Below are positions 10,752 through 22,583 of a stretch of DNA of 64,000 nt, piece after piece. The stretch is from positions 2,728,001-2,792,000 of the forward strand of contig JAHEWK010000001.1 of assembly GCA_020740775.1 (NCBI GenBank), in the 5' to 3' direction. The stretch is from Ilyonectria destructans. Lineage: Eukaryota > Ascomycota > Sordariomycetes > Hypocreales > Nectriaceae. The first letter of the stretch is position 1. Every line of letters begins with the position of its first letter. The position numbers and the translations under genes are program-made. The notes under the pieces are model-generated. The model was given only the letters and a program-made list of their open reading frames with translations. It was not told where the DNA came from and made no database searches.

Positions 10752-12304
10752 ATGCTTCGACTACTTCTCACCACCGCGCCTCTCCTGGCGCAGACCGTCC
10801 TCGCTGCTCCTGGACTGGCCCTAAGGGACCATGGCGTCCGCCACAAGCACATCACTACCACGGTTACTGAGACCTCCACTGCTACCGTTGTCCAACAATT
10901 GGCTACCACTGCCGACCCAGTGGTGGCTGTCGACTTGTTTGTGCCCGAAGCAGTGGACCTGCCTCTTCCCGACGATGAAGACACGGAATTGGTTGAGGAT
11001 AACTCCCTCGAGCTCAGGGCTACGACGAAAAGAAACGTCCTCTACTTCACAAACTGGTATGCCATCAATCCATAGCATTAAATACACAGCATTGACAAGG
11101 TCCAGGGGTATCTATGGTGCCAACTTCCAGCCTCAGAATATTTCGGCCGACAAAGTCACCCATCTCCTTTATTCCTTCTTGGATATTGGTTCAGACGGCA
11201 CGGTGTAAGTGCCCTCAAGATCCGCGATGACAACCCTCTCTGACCTTGTGACGAAGGAAATCATCTGATTCCTACGCCGACTTGGATAAGCATTACAGCA
11301 ACGACTCTTGGTCGGAAACCGGAAACAACGCCTACGGTTGCGTCAAGCAACTCTACATTCTCAAGAAGAAGTACCGCAATTTCAAGACTCTGCTGTCTAT
11401 TGGTGGTTGGACATGGTCTTCTAAGTTTGCTCCCGTTGCTGCCAATGTCTCATATCGCAAGACCTTCGTCTCGTCTGCCGTAAAGCTGCTCGCCGACTGG
11501 GGCTTTGACGGAATCGATATCGATTGGGAGTACCCTGCCAGCGCTACTGAGGCGGCCAACTATGTATCCCTCCTGAAGGAACTCAGGGCCGCGCTGGATG
11601 CTTATTCGACCAAGAACAAGTTGAATTACCGCTTCATCATCACCGTTGCCACATCGGCCGGCCCAACGAACTACAACGCCATGGACCTGGCAGGGATGGA
11701 CAAGTACATCGACGCCTGGCACCTTATGGCTTACGACTACTCCGGATCCTGGGATACCGTCACAGGTCACCTGGCCAACGTCTATCCTTCCAAGGCCAAC
11801 CCCAAGGCCACCCCGTTCAACACTAACCAGGCTGTCACCGACTACATGGCCAAGGGCATCGCCGCGAGCAAGATCATCCTCGGTATGCCTCTATATGGAC
11901 GTTCCTTTGCTAAGACTACCGGCCCCGGTAAGCCCTTCAGCGGTGTTGGTGGTGGCTCTACGGTTGGAGGAACTACAACGGATGGCATCTACCTCTTCAA
12001 AGACCTGCCACGCCCTGGCGCTAAAGTATATGTCAACACCCTGGCTATAGCAGCGTGGTCTTTCAACTCCACGACGAAGGAGTTCGTTACCTACGAGAAC
12101 ATTGATACAGCCAAACAGAAGGCGACCTACATCAACACCAAGGGCCTTGGCGGTGCCATGTACTGGGAGGCTAGCGGCGACAAGACGGGCGCCTCCAGCA
12201 TCGTGAGGACTGTCGCAGCCAAGATGGGCACTTTGGACACGACCCAAAACATGCTGTCATACCCTGTCAGTGTGTATGCCAACATCAAGGCTGGCATGCC
12301 CTAG
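10752..12304 (+). CDS. Secreted GH18 chitinase (Ech42-like group)
   Basis: Three exons (10752-11056, 11106-11204, 11257-12304; introns 49 and 52 nt), 483 residues. A signal peptide (MLRLLLTTAPLLAQTVLAAP) is followed by an unusually long acidic/Thr-rich pro-region and a dibasic Lys-Arg before NVLYFTNWGIYG, the start of the TIM barrel. The catalytic motif FDGIDIDWEYP places the acid at Glu226, with Asp222 and Asp224 in the DxDxE pattern. SIGGWTWS and the late barrel strand MYWEASGDK are also present. The order of motifs and the terminal DTTQNMLSYP..NIKAGMP resemble the 42-kDa endochitinases of Trichoderma and relatives, with no chitin-binding module. It hydrolyses chitin outside the cell, for wall turnover, mycoparasitism or insect attack. 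The family's usual length is about 420-430; the excess is the pro-region. Confidence 0.95.
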
Positions 12305-12896
12305 TAATGCTTTGTTTGAGTGGTTTGGTTTCTGTACGCATTTTCATGGCATCGGCATCGGTATCGGCATCTCTCGTTTTCTAGATATCCCCGTTTTGAT
12401 TTTCCAGTGATAGAGTCCGAAGAAGCATTAGATTTTGTCTTTTAAACTATATACGAGGCTTTGATAATGTCCCTTCTATACACGATAGAGTGTTGTTCGC
12501 ACACATACACATTAAGTTTGCAACATAACAAGATGACCCGACCCTAAAGATAATTATGATGAGGCATAATCAAGCAATTTAGGAATTGAGACTTTAATAA
12601 GACCAATTATTAGTATTGATCTCCCAGGAATATGCTATTTTGTTTATTGTGTTAGATTTGATAATGAAGGTAATAAGCCTTTAACCCAAGGTTGCACTTT
12701 TTGACTGCACGCATGGTTGGTACATTGGTTTAGCTGAGGCTTAGGTGTATGAACTTATACCTGAGTGAGAATAGCTGTACTCTAATAATATAGGTGAGTG
12801 TACTGTCAATCTGACCCTGTCTCTAAACTCCATCGCTACAGAGGTGTTGAAAGAGATCAAAGGCACTCGACCAAGCATAAAACCCGTGCTCGTTGC
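12305..12896. other. AT-rich convergent intergenic region
   Basis: These 590 bp lie between two converging stop codons. The part 12430-12830 is markedly AT-rich and has no open frame of interest. It can contain the 3' ends of both transcripts. Some short imperfect CATCGG/TATCGG repeats occur at 12350-12372. Confidence 0.5.
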
Positions 12897-13731
12897 CTAT
12901 CCAAATAAGAAGGCACTCGCAACCAACACACCCAAACTAAGTACGAAGTTTGGAGTCGCTCTCTGTCCCAGGGATGCGACGCTAGAAGGGGTGCCTGTTG
13001 CAGACGCTGATGTTTGGGCAAGCGTTTCTCCCGCGACAAGTGTAATACTCGCAAACGTCGTTGAGATGCCATCGGCTGAATTCCCAGAGTTTCCGGAATT
13101 CGAACCATCATTGCTGTTTCCTGAGCCGCTTTCGTCACTGCCACTCTCCCCGTCGTCGCTCCCACCGTTCTTATGACCCCCGTTGTCGTTGTCGGAACCG
13201 TCATCTCCACCGCCGCCGTTTGATTTATGCCCTGATCCAGAACCCGAACCTCCAGACTCTTCAGAATTACCAGCAGAGTTGGTCCCTGATGGGGTAGTAC
13301 CGGACCTGGTGGGTGTGACACCCGAGCCATTCGTGCCAGCATTTCCAGACCTCGTGGCCTCCGCAGTCCCATTCCGAGGCATCGACGCGGTGATGACTGG
13401 GTTGATAACCGGTACAACCCCCCCCGTCGGTGTCGCAATAATCGTGTTTTGAGTTGCTGAGCCGTTGGATCTATCTTTATCGAGAACAAGCGATGGCAGC
13501 AAGCCCAAAGCAGGGCTGCCGGTCCCCGTTGCGGAAGAGGGCGTCTCAAAGGGGAGAGTCACCTTGGTGGCCTCTTCATCGAACCCAATGGCCTGGTGAC
13601 AGTTAGAGGGAATGGTCTGAGAGTTGGGAGTGAGAGATTCCAATTATTACCGCGTCAGGTGTGCTGATCAACTGGGCCACAGCGGTCGACGCACCCATCA
13701 CCATGACCAACCATCTAAGTGATGAATTCAT
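12897..13731 (-). CDS. GPI-anchored Ser/Gly-rich cell-surface protein
   Basis: Two exons, 13731-13651 and 13592-12897, 258 residues. The first exon encodes a signal peptide (MNSSLRWLVMVMGASTAVAQ). I chose an intron of 58 nt ending at CACCAG because a CTAAC branch-like site precedes it; a nearer acceptor at 13617 would also keep frame but leaves only 34 nt. The mature region is rich in Ser, Gly, Asn, Asp and Thr (GSGSGSGHKSNGGGGDDGSDND..), typical of O-glycosylated wall stalks. The extreme C-terminus is a hydrophobic tail (NFVLSLGVLVASAFLFG) after small residues, as in a GPI-attachment signal. No catalytic domain is visible. It converges with the chitinase gene; both products act at the cell surface, but I infer no direct link. 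Confidence 0.8.
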
Positions 13732-14730
13732 TTTGAATAGACAATAAAATAAAAAAATATTAAGGAAAGTCGCTTTGAAGGATGGTATCGAGATTCAGCA
13801 GCAATTAGGAATAGCGCCAGCGCTTCAGTCAAAACTCCGACAGCCACGTAAGGAAGGTAGAAATTAAATAATGCTGCCAGCAGCCGTGAAGAAAAGAACC
13901 AGCAAAGAACGATTGTTGGATAATAATTAGAAAAGCGGCGATACAGCAATAGCTATAAGTCAAGAAAACAGCCAAGGCACCATCCCAGGAATGAACTTCT
14001 GACAAGCCAAGCTGCCCCGGCCTCGGCTCCCCACGGACAACGGACAACACCGTTCGCCATGATCTGCGACGTGATAGGTCTGGACATTTCGTCCCTTGTA
14101 GCTGTGACGCTCATGCTTTTCAGCCCGGAGAGCAACTTTCAGGGCCGTGTTTCGGCGACGAGCCGGATGACAATTTTGAAACCCTGACACAACCATAACA
14201 AACCCCTGGTTCGGGGCGATCAAACCGACTCGCCTCGTCTCGTCTCGCCCAAGCATAACGTTTAAGCACTCGGCATCCAGCCGAATGTAACATGGCGCTC
14301 AATCCTGCCGGTTGCTCCCTTGGCGTAAGCCGTGAGCTGGGAGTGTTGTCTGGGCAGGATACTGGTGACACAGGAGGTAAATCGCATCACGACGAACTTG
14401 TCACAACTCCACTCGCTACACCGAACTTCAGACAAGAGACCCCTTGTTCAAATTTCCCCGGCCCGTATTCTACAGAAAACTAGGTACAGCATCGAAAAAC
14501 GACTCGTACAAACGGCAAAAAAACACAACCGTGTCAGGCATCAAAACAGACACCTCTAACACACCGCGCCATTCTCCATCGTTTCAACATCACTCAAAGT
14601 CCCCCGTCTTTGACCCACACAGCAGTGAAAGGCGCGTCCTTTGAAGTCTAGACTGTTGACTTGTGATGTGCCCTGTTACTGCTGCTTCCATTACTGCCAT
14701 GCGGCGTGTCGCCAAGGATCATAACAAGCC
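13732..14730. other. Intergenic, GPI-protein promoter and Ssr4 3' UTR
   Basis: About 1 kb with no frame showing family features. Only short overlapping open stretches occur on both strands. The 13732-13770 part is A/T-rich and directly precedes the GPI-protein start codon. Confidence 0.45.
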
Positions 14731-17001
14731 CTACATGTCTTGCCCCTGGCCTTCCGCTGGAGTGCCCGAGGTTTCGACCCCGTGGAAAGCATCACCGAAG
14801 GCGGAGTCCTCCATGTCCATGTTGAGATCTAGACCATCACCAAGCTCGCCCGCAGACCCATCCAGGGATGGGCCATCGAACCCAGCTAGGGCATCCCCGG
14901 CGGTGTCGAGGTCGCCTAGGGAACTGAAGTCGTTCTGATCGAATGACACAGAGCCGCCATCTGTGACAGCTGGCGTTGCGGCAGCGGACGGCGCCTTGTT
15001 AGACCCAGGGGCTTGCCTGGCTGCTTCGCTGTCTTCCGTGACCGACGCGGTTCCAGCCATGGACGCGGTTGTGGCCGCTGGGGCATTCGGGTCTGGGGTC
15101 GCTCCGCCTTTAGGAACCACGACCCAGTCTCCACTACCTGTGTCTTGGTCGGGTGCAGTTCCAGTCGACCCCTTCCCCGGCTCGTCAGTCCCACCCATGG
15201 CCACATCAACGCCGCCGGTCCCTTGGTGAGCAGGGGCCTGCAGGGCAGCAGGTGACGGGACATTGGCATTGGATGGAGTAGCCGCGCCTGAATGGGCGGC
15301 TGATAGTTGAGGCTGAGGTGTAGGGAAGTTGTTCACGGGGGTAGAAGTGGCCGAGAGTCCTGTTCCCATCTGGTCCAGCAGTCCAGCAGCGGTGTTGCCC
15401 ATATCGATATCTGACTCGCCAACCAAGACGCCGCTGTTTTGCGAGCCGGACTGAGAAGGCTGTCGTGACAGCTGCGTGGCTGGCGCCGGCGCGGGCTCCG
15501 GTGCTGGTGCCTGATAGCCGCCTTCTTGAACACGGGAAATCGACGATTTGGCCTCAACCTTTCGACCAGTGGAAGTCTCAACTTCCGCAACAATCTGATC
15601 AATCGTCTTCTTAGTGGTAGGACGGGGCCCGGCGTCTTCATCGTGGGGGTCCAGTCTGCCCTCGAGTCTCCAAGCCTCGGACCCAGTGCTCTCAACCACG
15701 CCTCTGAGCTCCTTCTCCTTGCTGTTCAGGAGCGAGCTCTCTTTAAATTTGGCAAGAGCCTCGGCATGGGCGGCTTGCATCTTTTCAATCTCCGCCTTGG
15801 TAGAATCCATATGCTCATTGACACGCTTGCGGAACTCGTCCGCCTGGCCAGCATCCAGACGGCCAATGTAAGGCTTGTCGGGCACCGAGCTGAATGCATC
15901 ATAGCCCTGCGCTTGGAAAATGCCATCAGTCAACGAAGCCAGCTCACCCTTGAAGCCCAGGTTGAGGTCTGCAGGGGTAATCTGGCTGATTCTGTAAGGA
16001 GAAGATAGGATCTCCTCCATCCACTCGTGATTCTGCTGATATCGGCTCAATGAGATCTCTCTGGGAGTGAGATGATCAAACATGTCGCCCCTCGAGACAT
16101 CCTCGTCGTCATCGAACGCAGCATCCAACTGAGGCATCCCAGAAACAGCCGCCTGCTGTCCTTGGCTCGCAGCGTGCCTTGCACGCTTAGCCGGAGGTCC
16201 CTGGGGAGGCTGAGGAGGATACGCCATCTGTTGAGGAACCCCACGGGGAACCATCTGTGGTGCGACCTGCTGGCGAGTGGGGTCTGGAAGCGTGGGCCAG
16301 TTGACTCGATCCGAAAGCATGAACTCCTTGCGACGAATCTGGCCAGCTCTTTGCAGGAAGTGGCGCTGCGACATGAGGTTGTTGACTCGCTCATCGAATG
16401 GAATCATCGAGATGGGGACTCGGTCGTTAGGCTCGGCAGGCCCATAATGCACGACGAAGAGGCTGACGTCCGGCTGAGGAGGGTTGGGATGGCCGGGGAC
16501 GGGGACTAGTCGGAATCGTCGTCGGGCATGAAGGGCGAACTGTTCACCGGGGATGTAACCGGCTTTTTGGTAGTAGATTTCCAGCATCTGTTATACTATT
16601 AGCATGCATGGTCGGCGAGCTAAGTTTGCAAACCTACCAGTCCATTGCCTAGGTCGTGCTTGTAGATCTGCTCAGGAGGCGCCCACACGAAGCCATCGGT
16701 CGCGAAGTTGGTGCCTAGGCGCTGCAGGGGCTGCCAGGTGAGAAGAATTGTGCCGTCGGTGGGCTTGTCGAGGTATGTCCAGAAGAAGGGAGCTCGGTCT
16801 CGCGCGACTTGGGGAGCACTCATAAGCCACTTGGCCACCTCGTTAAGGTCGAGTCGGGGCATCGCCGGGTATCGAAAGGATGAAATGAGGTGGACATGGG
16901 GCATCTAGGAGATGGTCAGCGACGAATTGCGACGGTCATCGGTGCGTATCTGCACGTACGAGGTCCTGGGGGACGCCCTGGCTGGGATCGGGTTGAGCCA
17001 T
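14731..17001 (-). CDS. SWI/SNF and RSC complex subunit Ssr4 (DUF1750)
   Basis: Three exons, 17001-16960, 16904-16638 and 16587-14731, 721 residues; introns of 55 and 50 nt, both in phase 0. The first exon is only 14 codons (MAQPDPSQGVPQDL). The N-terminal about 250 residues form the conserved fungal Ssr4 N-terminal domain (PHVHLISSFRYPAMPRLDLNEVAKWL, FFWTYLDKP.DGTILLTW, YKHDLGNGL, MLEIYYQKAGYIPGEQFALHARRRFRL). It is followed by a Pro/Gln-rich linker with a basic KRARH stretch, a second conserved block (MFDHLTPREISLSRYQQNHEWMEEI), a coiled-coil-like segment (EFRKRVNEHMDSTKAEIEKMQ..) and a long Ala/Pro/Thr-rich acidic tail. In fission yeast Ssr4 belongs to both SWI/SNF and RSC nucleosome remodellers in the nucleus; the same role is inferred here. 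Confidence 0.9.
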
Positions 17002-17669
17002 GGTGACGGTCGTCGCGGTCGAGGGGACAACGTGTCCACGGGTCAGGCCTCGCGATTGACGCCTGCGGGGAGTCGCACGCTATTGAAGGGCCTCGTTGAT
17101 GGGGTAGCGGCGAGGTGAGGGGCCGGATGGTGGCGATGGGATGGGGCGGCGCAACGAGTGATGAGATGTAGTTTGACAGAGCGAGCGACAATGTCCTGGC
17201 GCGGCTCCAAACTTCTCGCGACAAGGCTGTGGATGCCTGGCCAATAGTCGCGGAGGAGGGTGGCGCCGAAAAGCGGGTCCATCCTCAACACCAATCGAAG
17301 AGCCTTGCCCCGAGCTGCTCATGAGCTCACGGTTTCGCCCAGTTGATCCTCCAATTACTAGTTTGTGTTGTTCAAACCCCTTTTACGCCAAGTTATCCTT
17401 TGTCACATTCCATACTCTTACATCATAAACAAAGCAGTCTTTTCATGATTGTCATGATTGTCATTTTTTGTTATTTTACGAATCAGCTGCAGGATTTCAA
17501 GTTCTTCCTCCTGAGCATTCTAAATCCAGCCCATTCCAGCCCATTACCCAGTGCAGCGCCAGTATTCCCTGCGTACCTATTCAAAAGCCTACTCGCATGA
17601 CGCAGTTACCAGACACCGATTGATCTGGCATATTTACCCTCCTCCCATCGCCTTCTACTCGCCATGCCT
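17002..17669. other. Intergenic, Ssr4 promoter and 6PGDH 3' UTR
   Basis: A 668-bp stretch between two genes on the same strand. The part next to Ssr4 is GC-rich; 17340-17600 is T-rich and includes a directly repeated TCATGATTGTCATGATTGTCA motif near 17443. No coding signal. Confidence 0.5.
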
Positions 17670-19681
17670 TTATGCCTGGTAGGTAGAGGCCGACACGTTG
17701 CCACCACGGCCGGTCCAGTTGACGTGGATGTCAGTGTTAATGGGGTACTTCTCGCTGGCGTTCTCGGGCTTGATGCGGAAGGTGTGAGCACCGAAGTAAT
17801 CACGCTGGGCCTGGAGAAGGTTGGCGGGAAGGTCCTTGGTGCGGTAACCGTCGAACCAGGACAGGGCGGTAGAGAAAGCGGGAGTGGGGATACCCAGAAG
17901 GGCAGCCTTGGCGACAACGTCTCTCCAGCCGGGCTGGGCCTTGTGGATAGCCTTGTTGAAGAACTCGTCGAAGAGAAGGTTCTGCAGCTCAGGCTCCTTG
18001 CGGTAAGCAGAGGTGATGTCCTTGAGGAAGACGGATCGGATAATGCAACCACCACGCCACATGAGGGCGATGGAGGGCTTGTTGAGCTTCCACTTGTACT
18101 CCTTGGCAGCCTACGATGACCTATTAGCTTGTGGCACACATGGAGTTTGGGGCACGGCTATCTTACCTCCTGCATGAGCATGAAGCCCTGGGCATACGAG
18201 ATAATCTTGGAGGCGTAGAGAGCCTGCTCGAGGTCCTCAAGGAACTGCTCCTTGTCACCCTCGAACTTGGTGGTGCGGCTGACGAACTCAAGCTTGGTGG
18301 AGGCAGCGGCACGCTCGTCCTTGATGCTGGACAAGCATCGGGCGAGGACAGCCTCGGCAATCAGAGTGACGGGCATGCCCAGGTCCAGGGCGTTAACGGC
18401 AGTCCACTTGCCAGTTCCCTTCTGGCCGGCCTTGTCGAGGATCTTCTCGACGAGGGGGGTACCATCCTCATCGTTGAAGTACATGATGTCGCGGGTGATC
18501 TCGATCAGGAAAGAGTCCAAAACACCCTTGTTCCACTTGGTGAAGACGTCACCAATCTCCTTGTTGGAAAGACCGAGGCCACGCTTCATGATATCGTAGG
18601 CCTAAGAGTCGATTGGTTAGTGCCAGGTGCGCGGTGCAAGTAGTTATGCGGGATTGCCATACCTCGCAAATGAGCTGCATATCACCGTACTCAATACCGT
18701 TGTGGACCATCTTGACGTAGTGACCAGCACCCTCGTCACCAACCCACTCACAGCAGGCCTCGCCGTCGCTCTTGGCGGCGATGCCCTGGAAGATGTCCTT
18801 GATGTGAGGCCAGGCCTCCTCGTTACCACCGGGCATCATGGAGGGGCCATATCGGGCACCCTCCTCACCACCGGAGACACCGGAGCCGACGAATCGGATT
18901 CCCTTGCCAGCAAGGTATCGAGAGCGGCGGTTGGAGTCAGGGAAGTGAGAGTTACCACCGTCAATGATGATGTCACCGGTGTCGAGGAGGGGCAGAAGCT
19001 TCTCGATCCAGTCATCGACAGCAGCGCCGGCCTGGACGAGGAGCATGACACGGCGGGGAGACTTCAGCTTGCTGACGAACTCCTCGACGGACTGAGCACC
19101 AACAACGGAGGTGCCCTTGGCCTCGTTCTCGAGGAATCGGTCGACCTTGGAGACGGTTCGGTTGAAGGCGCAGATGGTGAAACCGTGGTCGGCCATGTTC
19201 AGGATGAGGTTCTGTCCCCTATGAGAGCTGTCAGCACGCAGGGCGAGGGGAGTGAGGGGTAGAGACGGGGTATTAACTTACATGACAGCAAGGCCAATGA
19301 GGCCCAGATCCGCGCTGGGAACAGAGTCAGTATGATTCGCATCTTGAGTAGTCGCACCAGAAAATGACGTTGGTGTTGAGGGAGAGGCGGGGTGTTGGGG
19401 GCCGCCCAGCTTGAGATTTGCAAGACGGGCGCTGCCTCGAGACCATGAGCCACGTCCACAACGGGGGATTTTTCAACGCGGTCGATGCTACAGCCACGAT
19501 CGCAAGCTCACCGCGAGGATTTCTCGCGATTTGCAGCGCTCGGCGTGCGCGAATTGAGGCATGGCCGGCAGAGCAGCGACATGAACTCTGGGGCGGGGTG
19601 GTGGGGTAAAACCAGCGGGATGAGGGGTGGTGGGAGCTGTTGGAGAGAGATCGAGCGATGGACTTACACGGGGCCAGACAT
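17670..19681 (-). CDS. 6-phosphogluconate dehydrogenase, decarboxylating
   Basis: Five exons: 19681-19668, 19314-19282, 19218-18663, 18601-18167, 18110-17670, giving 492 residues, the usual length. The first two exons are just 14 and 33 nt and spell [16 protein letters not shown], joining to [13 protein letters not shown] to restore the NADP-binding fold motif [11 protein letters not shown]. Catalytic and substrate-binding blocks follow: [39 protein letters not shown] (catalytic Lys in HYVKM) and GTGKWTA. The C-terminal helices close with [10 protein letters not shown] and [16 protein letters not shown]. The enzyme converts 6-phosphogluconate to ribulose 5-phosphate, CO2 and NADPH in the cytosolic pentose phosphate pathway. 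The intron after the first exon is long (353 nt) and may carry expression signals. Confidence 0.97.
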
Positions 19682-22583
19682 GATGGGCAAGTTTGGATGG
19701 ATGCGACGGTGGTTTGGAAAGGGAGTCGGTGGTTGGAGGTTTGAGGAGGAAGAAAAAAAGAAGAGAGAGAGGAGGAGAGGAGAGGGTTCACGACAGAAAT
19801 ATCAAGGTCTGGGGAGGAAGGAGGAGAAATATAGGTAAGAGCGGCGAGCGCAAGCAGGCGACGGACATGGTTACGGCTACGGGCCACGGCCACGGCCGCT
19901 TGGCCCTACTCGCTCAGCGAGACACGGCGCAGACGGAGTACGTACTACGTACCTCATCCATGCTGTCAGTCGCTCACCTGCAAATCGCAGATGGAACTGT
20001 TGCTCGGGACGTCTCTGGTTTGACCGGGCGCGCCAAGAAAAGCGGGCACCCACACGCATTGGCGGGGTCCCACTATCGTCATCACCGCGCCGACGACCAA
20101 AAGGTGGTGCTCTTACATAGCACATTTACCTTTTAGACGCGGGCCTCAGTCCCCAATCATCGAGCACTAGCATCTAAGATGGGGGTTTGGATGGATGCTT
20201 ACAAACGGTGGGGGTTGCTTGTTAATTCCTGCCTCATCTTCCTTTCCCTGCCGAGCTGTCCGTTGTCGAGAGCTTGTGCTGTATGCTGCTGATGCTGTAT
20301 TCAGTCATCATCCAGCGGCCGTATTTGATAGACGATGTCCCGTGCAAATCACCTACTGGCCATCATGTACTACGTAGTGCACAAAGCATGGCATTGCACC
20401 CTTGCTGGCATGGCCCATCATCATCATGACTGATGCCCCTCCCGCCGCCCTAGTGCCTGCGAGACGAGGCTACTACGCAGGAGGTGTCCAGCAGCCACGG
20501 ACCGAGTTCCAGGCCCCACGTCTATTGGATCCCAGCTCGACGACGGATTTCCCCCCTCATCTCCCTACAACATCTCCGGGTCACGGAGTTCTGTGCTCCG
20601 GAGCGACGCCGTGACTCAGGCAAAACATGCGCTGTTAGAAGCAGCATCCGCCTGCGCCGCGGACGTGTTTCGCCTGGAGTCAATCCTGGGGCATTGAACC
20701 CCCATGTTTGACCTTACTAATGCCCTGAATTCCCGGTGTAGCGTGGCGTGCTGCCCCAAAGGAAAAAAAAATCATCTCCAACCAACCCCGTCCATCCCGA
20801 TGATCCCGCGGGGGATATCTCCTGGGTCCATTCCGAGGAGATGGTTATCACTGGCTGGAGGCTTGGAGGGGCGGGCAGATTGCCCGCACTGCACTACAAC
20901 TCAACAGGGACCGTCTGCGCGGCGGACAAGTACTGTACATGAATACCTACATTATCTAACCATTCCGACTTCCACAGTCTTCCAGCGACGCCGTGGTTTG
21001 CCCCGTTGGGATTCCGCCGTCCACGAACTCAGCCTGTCCGACTGTTGGGGCCTCTCAATGGGTCCCCGGGGCCGCCTTGCCACTGCCGTGCCAATCGAGT
21101 CCCCCGTCGGACAGTAGCCCGAGCCCCAACGCGCGCCTGAGCTCTGACGGGATGAACCAGGCGCGAATCCGAACCGAGACGGCCGAGGAGGGGCCAGAAA
21201 AGGCCGCACAGCACACCCGCCACACCTCGCTCAGCCAAGGCCATGACGGAGCCAGGCGGTCCAGGTCCAGTCGGCCAGTAGACAGGCATGGACAGTTAAC
21301 GCCAGCCCAGGAACGTGGTAGAGCATGGCTTGCGGTAAGATGCGTCAACTCCGTAAGACCCCCCTTCACCTCCGCCACTAGAGAGGGGGAGCTCCACCGG
21401 AATTAAATCCGGAAAATGATACGGCGGCGCGCGGCGAGGGCGCCGAGTTCATGCATCCCAGCCTTAACGTCCGAAGTCGCTCGCCGAGCGGGACGAGGCA
21501 GGACGGGACTGAGCAGCACGAAACTGCGAGCTTCATGATGAGGCATGGGGAGCGGGAGGCAGGGACGCCTCCAACCCCTCCAATCCACTTGACGGCAGAC
21601 CGAATCAAGGCCTCTCCCAGTCCCTCCAACAACTCGGTCCTCACCGATTAGGCGCCGGTGTCAGAATCGCCCCAGCAAGGTGAGGGGTTGGAGGGGTTGT
21701 TAACTCCCCCATGGCCAATCTTTGGGCTTCATCTGCTGAACTACGCTCTTCCCAACGTAACGTCTTCTTGGTGAGCTCCAAAAACTGCCCAACTTGGATG
21801 CCATGAGCCCCGCGGCCCCCACCCCCAAAGTCAATGTCCGGCGAGACCAGCCTAAAAGCACCTATATGCGGAGGTTGTTCATCATGCCTCATGTATCGGA
21901 CTCTTTCTTCCATGTGCCTTGCGGGATAATGGTCGTCCTTGATTTCAAATAAATCCGTCCATCCTCTCCTCTTCCTGTGCCCCACGAGCCGATCTTCCAC
22001 CCAGGACTGGACCGCTTCTGGGAACTTGGATGCAGGTAGGTTGCATTGTTGCAGACTGTGAATCGTGATGGAGCCATTTGTGTCAATGTGGAAATTGTTT
22101 GTTGCAAGCATCATTTCAGCGTCCGCTTGGAGGTTACGATAGCAATGTGCAATGTTATTCACGCAATCTGGATAATTTCCAATCCCATGGGCGATATCTC
22201 ACAAGCTTTTCCGCGCATCATGGAAAAATTCCTTTCACTCTTTCACCCGCATCGAGATGACGTCGGAGAGGTGATGAACAACCCCGATGTCTAGGAGCAC
22301 GTGACTAGTGCCTCACCGCTCACCGAGCCAAAAATTTTGCCCACCGGCCGAGGCTAAGGCCCAAGGGCTTGGGTGGCAGGCTAACTCATCCAGTCATCGT
22401 CACTTCTGCAACCTCCATCGCCACTGATTCTCCACGATATCAACCAACAACGCAGTAACGCCACCACAACGAGAGCTGGTAGCGCGCACAGGCAATTGCA
22501 GAGAGGAACTTTGAGCAGCACAAGGCTCAAGGTACGTTCTTACACAAAACCGCAGACCATCCATCTTTGTCGCTCTATTCATC
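19682..22583. other. Gene-poor divergent region, 6PGDH / RBM42-like
   Basis: About 2.9 kb separate these two starts. Short palindromic TACGTA-type motifs recur (near 19938-19950 and 20365-20378). The only frame with any protein character is a minus-strand one at 21641-22200, listed separately. The last 80 bp before the RBM42-like gene include AAGGTACGTT, which may be the donor of a 5' UTR intron. Confidence 0.45.
21641..22162 (-). pseudogene. Possible decayed gene fragment (unknown, 2EXR-like character)
   Basis: A 174-codon frame with no ATG at its beginning; an in-frame stop lies a little further upstream. Near the start it reads HCYRNLQADAEMMLATNNFHID, which resembles the 'CRQI..EA..LLY..NTF' pattern of fungal 2EXR/F-box-like proteins. 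The remainder (WVEDRLVGHRKRRGWTDLFE..) has balanced composition. No donor/acceptor pair restores a full domain in front of it. I take it as a relic or an incompletely understood small gene, with low certainty. Confidence 0.25.

Noticed and set aside
10752..13731. Chitinase and GPI protein as a functional pair
   Set aside because: They converge and both act at the cell surface, but no shared promoter or domain supports a joint system.
20680..20725. Possible tRNA T-arm (GGGGTTCAATGCCCC on the minus strand)
   Set aside because: No matching A box, D-arm or acceptor stem at the correct distance.
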